Notes: a model not told the origin generated them from the letters alone. Positions 1-6,754 are shown, counted from the first letter of the stretch. The stretch is DNA of 8,612 nucleotides from Candidatus Melainabacteria bacterium (GCA_016209785.1 JACQVM010000316.1:1-8612), one strand, 5' to 3'. Program-made: numbers and translations.

Positions 1-3000
1 ACACTAACTATTCAAAGTATAGCCACACCTTTGTCTATAGGTGGTTCTGCAGGAACACTGACAAGTACAGCAGGAACAACGTTACGTGCTGCCTCAGGAG
101 CATTGTCATTAAACAGAAATCTATCGGTGGCTGGGCCAGTTACATTGCAAGCCAATGGAGCTGGTGGGCAAATACCTATTAGCAATGGACGTCAAATTGC
201 TGGCGACGCTGCAGTGACTGTGTTGACCTCGACATTAAGCAATAATGGTAGCTTAAGTGCAGGTACCTTGTTGACTATACAAAGTGGTCCCACGTTAAAC
301 ATTAGTGGGACAGGAACATTAAGTGGTGCCAATAGTCCTGGCAATGGCATCCGCCTAATAAGCACTGCTGGGGCTGTATCAGCTTCGCAGCAAAGCTTTA
401 CTGGTTCTGTGCGTGGCAGCTCAGTTAGTGACTACACTGTAAATGCTACAAGCGGTGTGCTACTTCTGGGGGACATTGCTGCGCCTGGGGCATTGCTCTT
501 TACAAATAACTCTAGCAACATCGTGATTGCAGCCAGTCGGACTGTAGACTCTACAGGTCCTGGCGGCTCACTGACAATAACACCAGGGTCTGGCACATCA
601 GTCACGCTTAATGCAGGTGCAACTGCTCGGGCTGATACGGTAACAGTAAACACTGGCATGGTAACCAACTCAGGGCAAATTCTTAGTCGGGCTGGCACTC
701 TTACAATTACTAACCCAGCAGCTTTAAACATTATCAATTCTGGTACCATAGGAGCTACAGGTAATTTAACCTTGAGCTCTAATGTTGCTGGTTTAACTGT
801 TGCAGGGGCAGGACAATTGTCTGGTACTACCGGCGTAAGTCTTACCAGCACTAACTCTTCTGTAAACGTTGATCAAGGCAGCATTGTGGGCACTATCAAC
901 GGCTCAGCAGGTACCTTCTTTACTGTTGCAACGTCTGCACTGGGTCTTACTGCGCGAAATGTATCTGCTAGCAATGGCAATTTATTTGTGTCAGCCAACG
1001 GTGGTACGTTAACTTTAGTGGATACTGCTGTTGTCTCTGCTAGCCACACTGTCCAGCTTTCCAGTGCTACAGGCACTACAGTTGGAACACCAGGTGGAAC
1101 AGGGGTTACAGTAAGTGCGGGTGCTTTAAATATTGGTGTTAACGGATTATCTACTGATCTTCAGGATTATGACCTATCTGAGATAGCTAGCCCAGGTACT
1201 GCTCGTCTTTTAAGCACCGCTGGTCCTGTTACGGTTGGTGATAATGTGTCTATTACCAGCCGAGGAGGCAACATTGGTATACGCGCTGGAGGGAATGTGA
1301 CCTTTGGCACATCAGATAGTTTATTTGCTCAAGGTGGCAATATTTGGATCAATGCAGTAGGTGCAATCCGCATACCAGCCGGCAGCAACACAACATTTAC
1401 TGCAGTTGCCCGTGAGTTGCCTGCAGTTGCAAATTCAAACTATAGTGCTGCTGGCAGCCTAAGTATTGCTAACAATACGGTAAAAGATTTTATGGGTGGT
1501 GGTATATCAATGTATGTTGCAACACCCAGCCTAGATCATGATGATGAACTTCGTACATTACATTTAGCTAGACTAGCTACTGGAGTGATGGATGTGCGCT
1601 CAGGTGTCACCAACATCAACAACCAAATGACCAATCAAGATGGTGGTACCATCAAGCTTATTACCACAGGTTCTGGCAAAATTGGAGCAGTAAATACAAG
1701 GTTTCAAGCAAGAGGTGGTGTCATTAGTATAGACCCACCAGGAGATGCAGTTGATATTAATGATGCTCAGTTCTTTGCTTTTGGACCTAGGCTTGTGGTT
1801 ATAGCGCTTCCGGCAGGAGGTGGCAGCATAAGTAGTGGTAGCAGCGGAAGTACAACCTCTATTGAGGTGTCACCACCTGACACATTAGCTACAATCACAG
1901 CACAGCGAGTTCCAAGTGATACTACTAAACAGTCAGGCAAGGATGTGACCACAACACAGCCGTACACAGGCTCCTTAACATGTGCACCGGCAGCCATAGC
2001 TAGCCCAGTAGGGGGAAACAGTAAGGATGGCAATGCCTGGGTGGTAGTGTCTTCTGCTTGCCAGCCATTTTCCTTTGAGGGTGATGACGAGTCTGTTATT
2101 GTTGGCTCTGGTGGCACAAGCTTTAGTCCTGGCTCTGAGCGCACTATTTTACTGAAGGAAGGTAAGATAGTGGCTGTGGCTGGCAAGAAGGATTTAGTCA
2201 TTGAGACAGCACAGGGCAAGATAACTATCCCAGCAGGAAGTGCCACGATTGTTGAACAGAAAGCATCAGGTAGTGTGCGAGTTGCCAATCTCTCTGGTGA
2301 AGAAACTAATGTGACGTTATCGCAAGGTGGAAAGACTGAAATGCTGACTGCTTCTGCCGGTGAGGAGCTAATGGTTGCTGATCAGGCCTTAGCAGATGAA
2401 GAACTTATTCCAGTTGATGGTATAGAGAGGGAACCAATTGGGGGTGTAATAGCTGTAGCTGGACATAAAGTACAAAAACAAAAGTTTGACCAGAAAGAAA
2501 TGGCTGATCGAGAGGCACTGCTGGTGTGCAACATGGGTTGTTTTACAATCACCATGAGGAAGAAGTTTGAGATGTTGAAGAGCAACTTGAGCGATGCCAG
2601 GGCATTGGCACCTCAACCAGTTCTTCCTCCACTTAATCTTAAAAACGTAAAGCCCATAAGCAAGCCTGCCGAGCCGTCTGGTCGTCAGCTCGATCAATCC
2701 ATGTTGCAACCAATTGGCTTCATGCAGCCAGCAACAGGTTCTATTGGCGCTCAAATAGGGCTTAGGACATTAGCAACTAAGTCTGTTGTTATCAAACAAA
2801 CTGCTGAAGCACGGATTGTAGTAGAAAAACCAAACACCATTACCTTAAAACATGGAGAAATTTTTGTTACAGCTTCACAGCCAGTTGTTGTAAAATCGGC
2901 CGGACATAATGTTTATGTAAAACCAGGAGCAATGGCTCTTGTGTCTAATGAAAATGGTATGTTGAAGTTGCGCAACATATGGGAAGGAGCTGCTAACTCG

Positions 3001-3330
3001 GTCCATGTACAGATTGGCAGCAAGTTTGTTAGTGCTTCGGTAGGTCAAGAACTGATAGTTGGTACAAATGATCATTCATTGGGTAAGTTGTTAAAGGGTG
3101 ATGCTATAGGGCGGCGGCGTATCCGTAGTTTTGACGTACCTGGTGGGCACACATTGACACGTTCGGAGGTTTCGCTTGTGTCATTAGCGCAAAGTAGCCA
3201 TTTATTGTCACGTGTATTGAAGAGCCCCAATGAAGGTGACCGGGCAATTGCCAACAAGCTATTAAAGATGGCTGCTTGTTTGTCGCTTATAACTGCCGGT
3301 CACGGTGCCTATTCGACTGTGCAGCCTTAA
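1..3330 (+). CDS. Large beta-helical surface/adhesin-like protein with two C-terminal FecR-like domains (5'-truncated)
   Basis: The frame is open from the first base of the window, so the true start lies upstream; 1109 residues are visible. Residues 1 to about 590 are Gly/Ser/Thr/Asn/Val-rich with short alternating strand patterns (for example LTITNPAALNIINSG), as in right-handed beta-helix proteins of the filamentous-haemagglutinin type. Larger units recur: GTGTLSG at 103-109 and GAGQLSG at 269-275. A Gly/Ser linker lies near 606-620. Two FecR-like beta domains follow at about 715-792 and 946-1020, separated by a charged, Pro-containing segment with the cysteine pair LVCNMGC. The C-terminus is basic and then mildly hydrophobic (KLLKMAACLSLITAGHG). 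I see no LPxTG motif and no autotransporter barrel. A secreted or surface structural role is inferred; the export signal would lie outside the window. The neighbour downstream is convergent, so this gene ends its own transcript. The exact function is unknown. Confidence 0.85.
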   Translation, partial: TLTIQSIATPLSIGGSAGTLTSTAGTTLRAASGALSLNRNLSVAGPVTLQANGAGGQIPISNGRQIAGDAAVTVLTSTLSNNGSLSAGTLLTIQSGPTLNISGTGTLSGANSPGNGIRLISTAGAVSASQQSFTGSVRGSSVSDYTVNATSGVLLLGDIAAPGALLFTNNSSNIVIAASRTVDSTGPGGSLTITPGSGTSVTLNAGATARADTVTVNTGMVTNSGQILSRAGTLTITNPAALNIINSGTIGATGNLTLSSNVAGLTVAGAGQLSGTTGVSLTSTNSSVNVDQGSIVGTINGSAGTFFTVATSALGLTARNVSASNGNLFVSANGGTLTLVDTAVVSASHTVQLSSATGTTVGTPGGTGVTVSAGALNIGVNGLSTDLQDYDLSEIASPGTARLLSTAGPVTVGDNVSITSRGGNIGIRAGGNVTFGTSDSLFAQGGNIWINAVGAIRIPAGSNTTFTAVARELPAVANSNYSAAGSLSIANNTVKDFMGGGISMYVATPSLDHDDELRTLHLARLATGVMDVRSGVTNINNQMTNQDGGTIKLITTGSGKIGAVNTRFQARGGVISIDPPGDAVDINDAQFFAFGPRLVVIALPAGGGSISSGSSGSTTSIEVSPPDTLATITAQRVPSDTTKQSGKDVTTTQPYTGSLTCAPAAIASPVGGNSKDGNAWVVVSSACQPFSFEGDDESVIVGSGGTSFSPGSERTILLKEGKIVAVAGKKDLVIETAQGKITIPAGSATIVEQKASGSVRVANLSGEETNVTLSQGGKTEMLTASAGEELMVADQALADEELIPVDGIEREPIGGVIAVAGHKVQKQKFDQKEMADREALLVCNMGCFTITMRKKFEMLKSNLSDARALAPQPVLPPLNLKNVKPISKPAEPSGRQLDQSMLQPIGFMQPATGSIGAQIGLRTLATKSVVIKQTAEARIVVEKPNTITLKHGEIFVTASQPVVVKSAGHNVYVKPGAMALVSNENGMLKLRNIWEGAANSVHVQIGSKFVSASVGQELIVGTNDHSLGKLLKGDAIGRRRIRSFDVPGGHTLTRSEVSLVSLAQSSHLLSRVLKSPNEGDRAIANKLLKMAACLSLITAGHGAYSTVQP
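82..1130 (+). repeat. Diverged super-repeats in the beta-helix region
   Basis: At protein level, two long units resemble each other. Residues 103-160 and 269-320 share GxGxLSG, then an L-ST strand, a Q-S-G segment, a GS turn and a TV-ATS strand. The GxGxLSG blocks are 166 residues apart, and the following ATS blocks (about 151 and 312) are 161 apart. A related ASG block near residue 32 gives a shorter unit. The DNA copies are strongly diverged, so this is old duplication rather than a recent tandem array. Confidence 0.5.
2143..2376 (+). other. FecR-like domain 1 within the large surface protein
   Basis: Residues 715-792 read TILLKEGKIVAV, a strand-turn-strand with an IPAGSATIV core, an SVRVANL strand and a closing ASAGEELMV strand. 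This matches the general FecR pattern, in which a Gly-initiated 'G-I/V-x-V' strand is followed by a 'V-x-x-G-x-x-x-V' core. The assignment rests on pattern alone. Here it is at the C-terminus of a structural protein, with no visible transmembrane sigma-regulator context. Confidence 0.55.
2836..3060 (+). other. FecR-like domain 2 within the large surface protein
   Basis: Residues 946-1020 align with domain 1 nearly end to end: TITLKHGEIFV against TILLKEGKIVA, VKPGAMALV against IPAGSATIV, and SASVGQELIV against TASAGEELMV. The two copies are about the same length (75 and 78 residues) and have clearly diverged, which supports an internal duplication of one beta fold. Confidence 0.55.
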
Positions 3331-3365
3331 GGTTTGGCCTGCCCATGGCAGCGCCCCTCGAAGCA

Positions 3366-3393
3366 GGCTGACTTGTCTTAAGACAAGTCAGCC
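3366..3393. terminator. Perfect 28-bp palindrome, probable bidirectional terminator
   Basis: Arms of 12 bp (GGCTGACTTGTC and its exact complement) flank a TTAA loop. The element sits in the 67-bp gap between two convergent genes, 35 bp after the stop at 3330 and 4 bp before the stop at 3398-3400. On the plus strand it is followed by CTGTTTAATT, a weak U-run; no T-run follows on the minus strand. Position and strength favour a shared terminator or transcript-end stabiliser. A smaller hairpin (CTGCC, loop CAT, GGCAG) lies just before it at 3339-3351. Confidence 0.7.
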
Positions 3394-3397
3394 CTGT

Positions 3398-3892
3398 TTA
3401 ATTATGGTGATTAAGTTGTCGGCAGGCCCAGTCAACTTCTTCTGTACCTTGATAGCCAACAATCCAGCTTACAACATTGCCATCTGCATCCAGGAAGATC
3501 ATGGAAGGGATGCTAGCGACAGCATATTTTTTCATTAGGTGGTGGGATGATGGATCATCAACGTCGACGGCTACAAAATTTATCTTCTTGCCATATCGCC
3601 GCTTAACCTTCTCTAGGACAGGCTTAAGTTGTTGGCAAGGACTACACCATTGAGCAGAAAATGTAACAACTTTTGGCTTGTCACTGGTAGATTTAGATTG
3701 AAGTAAAGCCGGTGGCATTGCCGGTGATAGTCCAGCTGAGGCAATTTGCAGCGTGTGGTTTAAGTTATTGTTTGTGTCATTAGCGGATGATTGAGCAACA
3801 GCTTGTGGGGTGTGTAGCCAAAGCACTATCGCCAGTGCAAGCCCTTGCGTTAATGTCAAGGCAGTTGCTAGTTTCAGTAAAGTGCCAAACAT
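3398..3892 (-). CDS. Exported thioredoxin-family protein
   Basis: The protein has 164 residues. Residues 5-33 form a basic-hydrophobic leader ending AVAQ, which fits a signal peptide cut after A33 or an uncleaved anchor. A Ser/Asn-rich spacer follows to about residue 72. The thioredoxin fold starts at about 73 (KVVTFSAQWCSPC). The active site is W82-C83-S84-P85-C86, a WCGPC variant, and the cis-proline is P129 in SIPS, followed by the expected MIFLDADG strand. The role is probably thiol-disulfide exchange outside the cytoplasm; direction (reductase, oxidase or isomerase) cannot be told from sequence. The ATG is preceded by GGGG six bases upstream, a modest ribosome site. The gene follows the TPR-caspase on the same strand after 129 bp, so co-transcription is possible but not shown. 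A plain cytoplasmic thioredoxin (about 105 residues) would lack the leader. Confidence 0.9.
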   Translation of the reverse strand: MFGTLLKLATALTLTQGLALAIVLWLHTPQAVAQSSANDTNNNLNHTLQIASAGLSPAMPPALLQSKSTSDKPKVVTFSAQWCSPCQQLKPVLEKVKRRYGKKINFVAVDVDDPSSHHLMKKYAVASIPSMIFLDADGNVVSWIVGYQGTEEVDWACRQLNHHN

Positions 3893-3932
3893 TATGAACC
3901 CCGCATACTTACCTGCATATGACGATTCTCGC

Positions 3933-4026
3933 CCAGTTAATCTAGTTGGCGATATAAGAGGAGCAATAAAGTTGTACTAGAAAACTTATGAAGTTAGTCC
4001 CAGTTAATGTTGGACTACCAGTTAAT
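3933..4026. repeat. Three copies of CCAGTTAAT between the caspase and thioredoxin genes
   Basis: The nonamer CCAGTTAAT occurs at 3933-3941, 4000-4008 and 4018-4026; the last copy overlaps the caspase stop codon. A short imperfect stem (TAGTCC at 3995-4000, GGACTA at 4012-4017) includes the second copy in its loop. This 129-bp gap holds no gene. I see no convincing promoter for the thioredoxin here, and no strong terminator after the caspase gene, which leaves read-through possible. Confidence 0.4.
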
Positions 4027-6541
4027 GAGCTGCGGCCCCTAGCTTGGTAGGTGGGGCTGTTAATACCAGCTCTTCTCCTGCCGAAGCACTTTTCAGCACG
4101 GGTGTTTGAGCTTGTCCTCTGTCGAGCTGAACTTCTTGTCCAACCTTGTCCTTTATATATTGATAGGCTTCTCTTAGTTTAAGATTGCTACCTTTTTGTC
4201 GTAATCCTTCAATTAAATAATGGGTGAATACTCCATTGGGATAACGTTTAGACTCCCAGGATATTTCGTCTGGTTGGCTAGAGCAAATCACAAGCTGTCC
4301 TGACTGCTGGGCAATGTCATCGGCTACAAAGTTTAATTGCCTATAGAGTCCTTTGCTATCAACATCTGCCGCACCGCTGTGGCAAGCGTCCATGAACACT
4401 ACAACACGCCTAGCAGAAACTCTATCTTTAATCATTCTTGTTAAATCTTGAATAGGTAGCCCAGTAGCATAAAGGTTGTCCTTGTCTGTATTGTAAGCAA
4501 CAACATAGTTGACTCCAGCAATGTCAGCCTTAGAAGGGCTTCCATGGGTTGATACATAAATGAGCACAAGATCGTTAGGGTCTGCTACACGAGGTAACCA
4601 TTTGTCACCTAATTGAGCAAGAATATTTTCGCGGGTAGCCTGTTCGTTGAGAAGCACTTTGACATGGTCACTGGCAAACCGACCTTCTGTGACTAAGTAC
4701 TCAGCAAAGTCCTTGGCGTCCTTGTCTGCATACTTTAATGTTACTGCTGGATCTTTGAACTTACTAATGCCAATGACAAGAGCCCACTTGTCTCTTATTG
4801 GCCGCGTTGCAGCTACAATACCTTTTGGATACATTTGCTTCAGTTGATTGAGGACAAGGAGATACTCAGGCAAAGCACTGATGCCTTGTTGTTTTACCCA
4901 GTTCAGGTGAGCAAGGGCTATCTTAGGTGTTGATGAATACACACTAACGAGCCCAACGTATGCATGTGCTTGAGTCATCTTGCTGTTATCGGTTGCTAAG
5001 GCTAAAAGCTGTGTCAACGTAATCTTGTTGAGAAAGTACTGAAGAATTGGATATGGCCATGCAATGCCACCATAATTAGTTTCTGCTTGATGGAGAATCT
5101 GCATAGCACGAACTTTCTGGTGGGCTTGCATGTGTCCTAGGTAAGCATAAAGTGCTAAATACAGTGCATTAGGACTACGCCATCCATCAAGCGCTAGCAC
5201 TTGTGCAGCATCTGCGGCAGCCTTATCGCCATGTCCTAACATCAAGTGTGTAAGGCACCGTTTGTAGTAACAACGTGAGCACTTGGGATTAAGAACAATT
5301 GCTCTGTCAAAGTCTTCAACTGCCTTGGTGAACTGTCCAAGCTCATAAAATGCTGTTGCTCGATTTAAGTATGCCTCGGAGCTTGATGGGTTCATGGTGA
5401 TCACATGGCTGTAATCGTCTACGACCATCTGATATTGACCAATGGCATAGTAGGCAGTGCCTCGGCTAGCATAAGAGGCGGCATAGTCAGGTTTAAGGGA
5501 AACTGCCAGGCTATAGTCACGTATTGCATCTAGATAATGCCCCAACAGATAGTCAATGTTGCCCCGCTGATAAGGGTAAATTGCCGAATGAGGATCTAAA
5601 GCTATGGCCTGGCTGCAATCTGCTAGAGCCTCATCGAGCTTTCCTAGTTGGCTTAACACTACGCTGCGCCTATAAAGGCAACGCGAGCAGTCTTTCTTAA
5701 GACCAATAGCTTGGCTATAACTCTCTAGTGCCTGGGGATACTGCTTAAGGGCAAAGTACGCAATGCCACGGTTGTAATAGTAAAGGTCGTTGTTTGGATT
5801 GAGGACAATTGCCTGGTTGTAGTCAGCTATTGCTTTGTCGAAGTGACCACCTTTGCTATAAACCAGAGCTCTGTTGTAGAGGCATTTTGCACAGTTAGGG
5901 TCTTGCCTCAATTGTTCTGAATAGTACTCGATTGTTCCTGGCTTTAAACTAGAAGTAGGCTGGTGAGTTTTCTGGACCATGTCTTGCTGAAAAATATCAT
6001 GAATGACAGAAGACAAATCACCTGGCTCTGAGGTAGTTTTAGTGCTGGGGAGCAAGGTAGTAGTAGGTAAACTTGGAATTAAGTTGGTGACTCTTGACAC
6101 AGTACCACTTGGAGTCCCGGATGATGAGGGGGTAGCTGTGCCAACGTCAGGACAGGCTGGACTGGACAATAACTCGGGCAGGCAATTGTCGATTATTATT
6201 TCGGAAGGTGGCATAGGCAGTGGGCAGACATCCATACCTAAGCCGCCAAACGGTATTTGACCAAAAGGTTGGGTTGGGAGAATCCCGTATTGAGGAGCTG
6301 GAACAAAGCCATATTGAGGAGCTGGGATATTGCCATATTGAGGGGCTGGAACAAAGCCATATTGGGGAGCCGGGACAAAGCCGTATTGGGGAGCTGGGAT
6401 ATTGCCGTATTGAGGAGCTGGAGTTAGTCCATACTGTGGTGCGGCAACCATGCCAGAGTTGTCTGAGCATTGAGCCAAGGCTCCCGGGTGTAAAGAAAAA
6501 ACAGATAAAGCTGACATTGCCATTAAGATTGTTCGATTCAT
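4022..6541 (-). CDS. Exported TPR-repeat caspase-like protease (peptidase C14, orthocaspase type)
   Basis: The protein has 839 residues from the ATG at 6541. This start has GGAGG eight bases upstream and opens a clean signal peptide (MNRTILMAMSALSVFS, cut near ALAQ at 21-24); an in-frame ATG at 6595 would only add a non-signal tail. Next come seven PAPQYG-type octapeptides, then a Pro/Ser/Thr linker to about 200. Seven TPRs of exactly 34 residues begin near 217; TPRs 1, 3 and 7 carry CxxC (C217/C220, C285/C288, C421/C424). Residues 455-570 resemble the C-terminal part of NlpI-like TPR proteins (WPYPILQYF at 495). The caspase domain runs from about 585 (KWALVIGIS) to 825, with catalytic H666 in STHG and C720 in DACHSG. 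D718 fits the acidic S1 pocket of metacaspases, which prefer Arg/Lys. The SSQPDE and GVFTHYLIEGL blocks follow. An active protease outside the cytoplasm is likely; its substrate is unknown. Confidence 0.92.
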   Translation of the reverse strand: MNRTILMAMSALSVFSLHPGALAQCSDNSGMVAAPQYGLTPAPQYGNIPAPQYGFVPAPQYGFVPAPQYGNIPAPQYGFVPAPQYGILPTQPFGQIPFGGLGMDVCPLPMPPSEIIIDNCLPELLSSPACPDVGTATPSSSGTPSGTVSRVTNLIPSLPTTTLLPSTKTTSEPGDLSSVIHDIFQQDMVQKTHQPTSSLKPGTIEYYSEQLRQDPNCAKCLYNRALVYSKGGHFDKAIADYNQAIVLNPNNDLYYYNRGIAYFALKQYPQALESYSQAIGLKKDCSRCLYRRSVVLSQLGKLDEALADCSQAIALDPHSAIYPYQRGNIDYLLGHYLDAIRDYSLAVSLKPDYAASYASRGTAYYAIGQYQMVVDDYSHVITMNPSSSEAYLNRATAFYELGQFTKAVEDFDRAIVLNPKCSRCYYKRCLTHLMLGHGDKAAADAAQVLALDGWRSPNALYLALYAYLGHMQAHQKVRAMQILHQAETNYGGIAWPYPILQYFLNKITLTQLLALATDNSKMTQAHAYVGLVSVYSSTPKIALAHLNWVKQQGISALPEYLLVLNQLKQMYPKGIVAATRPIRDKWALVIGISKFKDPAVTLKYADKDAKDFAEYLVTEGRFASDHVKVLLNEQATRENILAQLGDKWLPRVADPNDLVLIYVSTHGSPSKADIAGVNYVVAYNTDKDNLYATGLPIQDLTRMIKDRVSARRVVVFMDACHSGAADVDSKGLYRQLNFVADDIAQQSGQLVICSSQPDEISWESKRYPNGVFTHYLIEGLRQKGSNLKLREAYQYIKDKVGQEVQLDRGQAQTPVLKSASAGEELVLTAPPTKLGAAAH
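6285..6452 (-). repeat. Seven 24-bp tandem repeats encoding PAPQYGxx
   Basis: Seven consecutive 24-nt units lie at the N-terminus of the mature caspase protein. Read from the protein start, the variable pair after PQYG is LT, NI, FV, FV, NI, FV, IL; the first unit has AAPQYG, and the array fades into PTQPFG. Inner units differ by only a few bases, suggesting recent expansion or gene conversion, while the end units are more diverged. The Pro/Gln/Tyr/Gly make-up suggests an extended, flexible, possibly adhesive or wall-spanning spacer. Confidence 0.92.
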
Positions 6542-6549
6542 CTTTTGTG

Positions 6550-6554
6550 CCTCC
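6550..6554 (-). promoter_or_regulatory. Ribosome binding site that fixes the caspase start
   Basis: On the minus strand GGAGG lies eight bases before the ATG at 6541-6539. The alternative in-frame ATGs at 6595 and 6562 have no comparable site, and the 6541 start alone places a signal peptide at the N-terminus. Confidence 0.75.
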
Positions 6555-6563
6555 ACACCCATA

Positions 6564-6569
6564 CTTATA
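6564..6569 (-). promoter_or_regulatory. Possible -10 box for the caspase gene
   Basis: TATAAG on the minus strand, in an AT-rich run (ATTAATATAAG), lies about 10 bases before the GGAGG site. It would give a short leader and would exclude the longer start at 6595. No good -35 hexamer is seen 16-18 bases upstream, so this is tentative. Confidence 0.3.
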
Positions 6570-6642
6570 TTAATGCCATGGTTGATTAACTGCATGGTCT
6601 GGGAACAGTAAGCTTGGGCTTGTTTGTGCTAACCATCACAAT

Positions 6643-6671
6643 ATGGCACCATAGATTATCGGACATATAAA
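6643..6671 (+). promoter_or_regulatory. Possible promoter for the plus-strand TPR gene
   Basis: ATGGCA (6643-6648) is 17 bases from TATAAA (6666-6671), a four-of-six -35 match with a near-consensus -10. Transcription would begin near 6678, which would exclude the GTG at 6674 as the start and leave the ATGs at 6695, 6728 or 6755. Confidence 0.4.
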
Positions 6672-6722
6672 GAGTGAACATAGGATTATTGGTGATGAAT
6701 GCTGCAAACAGTGGATTGTTGG
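6654..6722. repeat. Three 9-bp direct repeats at exact 30-nt spacing in the divergent promoter region
   Basis: GATTATCGG (6654-6662), GATTATTGG (6684-6692) and GATTGTTGG (6714-6722) share seven of nine positions across all three copies. A looser GGTTGTGGA follows at 6741-6749. The first copy falls in the spacer of the candidate plus promoter and the others lie just downstream. Regular spacing suggests operator sites for a regulator acting on one or both divergent genes. The 213-bp region between the two chosen starts holds no other gene I can support. Confidence 0.4.
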
Positions 6723-6754
6723 ACGTCATGGTCGGCAGCAGGTTGTGGACTAAG

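Noticed and set aside
1767..2288. A 173-codon open frame on the minus strand inside the large surface-protein gene
   Set aside because: It lies wholly opposite a well-supported coding frame, shows no coherent domain, and mirrors the Gly/Ser-rich composition of the sense gene. The other minus frames at 432-851, 873-1076 and 2389-2754 are rejected for the same reason.
4055..4100. The caspase C-terminus contains SASAGEEL, nearly the same as the closing strand of both FecR-like domains
   Set aside because: Codons differ, the match is short, and the segment fits the usual last strand of C14 domains, so chance similarity is more likely than domain sharing.
6468..6480. Possible lipobox (LAQC) in the caspase signal peptide
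   Set aside because: Gln before the cysteine does not fit a lipoprotein signal; ALA followed by Gln fits ordinary signal peptidase cleavage better.
6147..6573. Open frames on both strands over the 24-bp repeats (6147-6470 minus, 6220-6573 plus)
   Set aside because: A 24-nt repeat keeps all frames open. The products are repetitive read-outs of the PAPQYG array with no start signal of their own.
6542..6595. Eighteen extra residues at the caspase N-terminus from the ATG at 6595
   Set aside because: The start at 6541 has a GGAGG site at ideal distance and begins a signal peptide; the longer form places polar residues ahead of it.
6674..6754. GTG start at 6674 for the plus-strand TPR protein
   Set aside because: It lies at or before the predicted transcription start, and would bury the signal peptide behind 27 residues encoded by the phased repeats. 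Kept as a less likely alternative.
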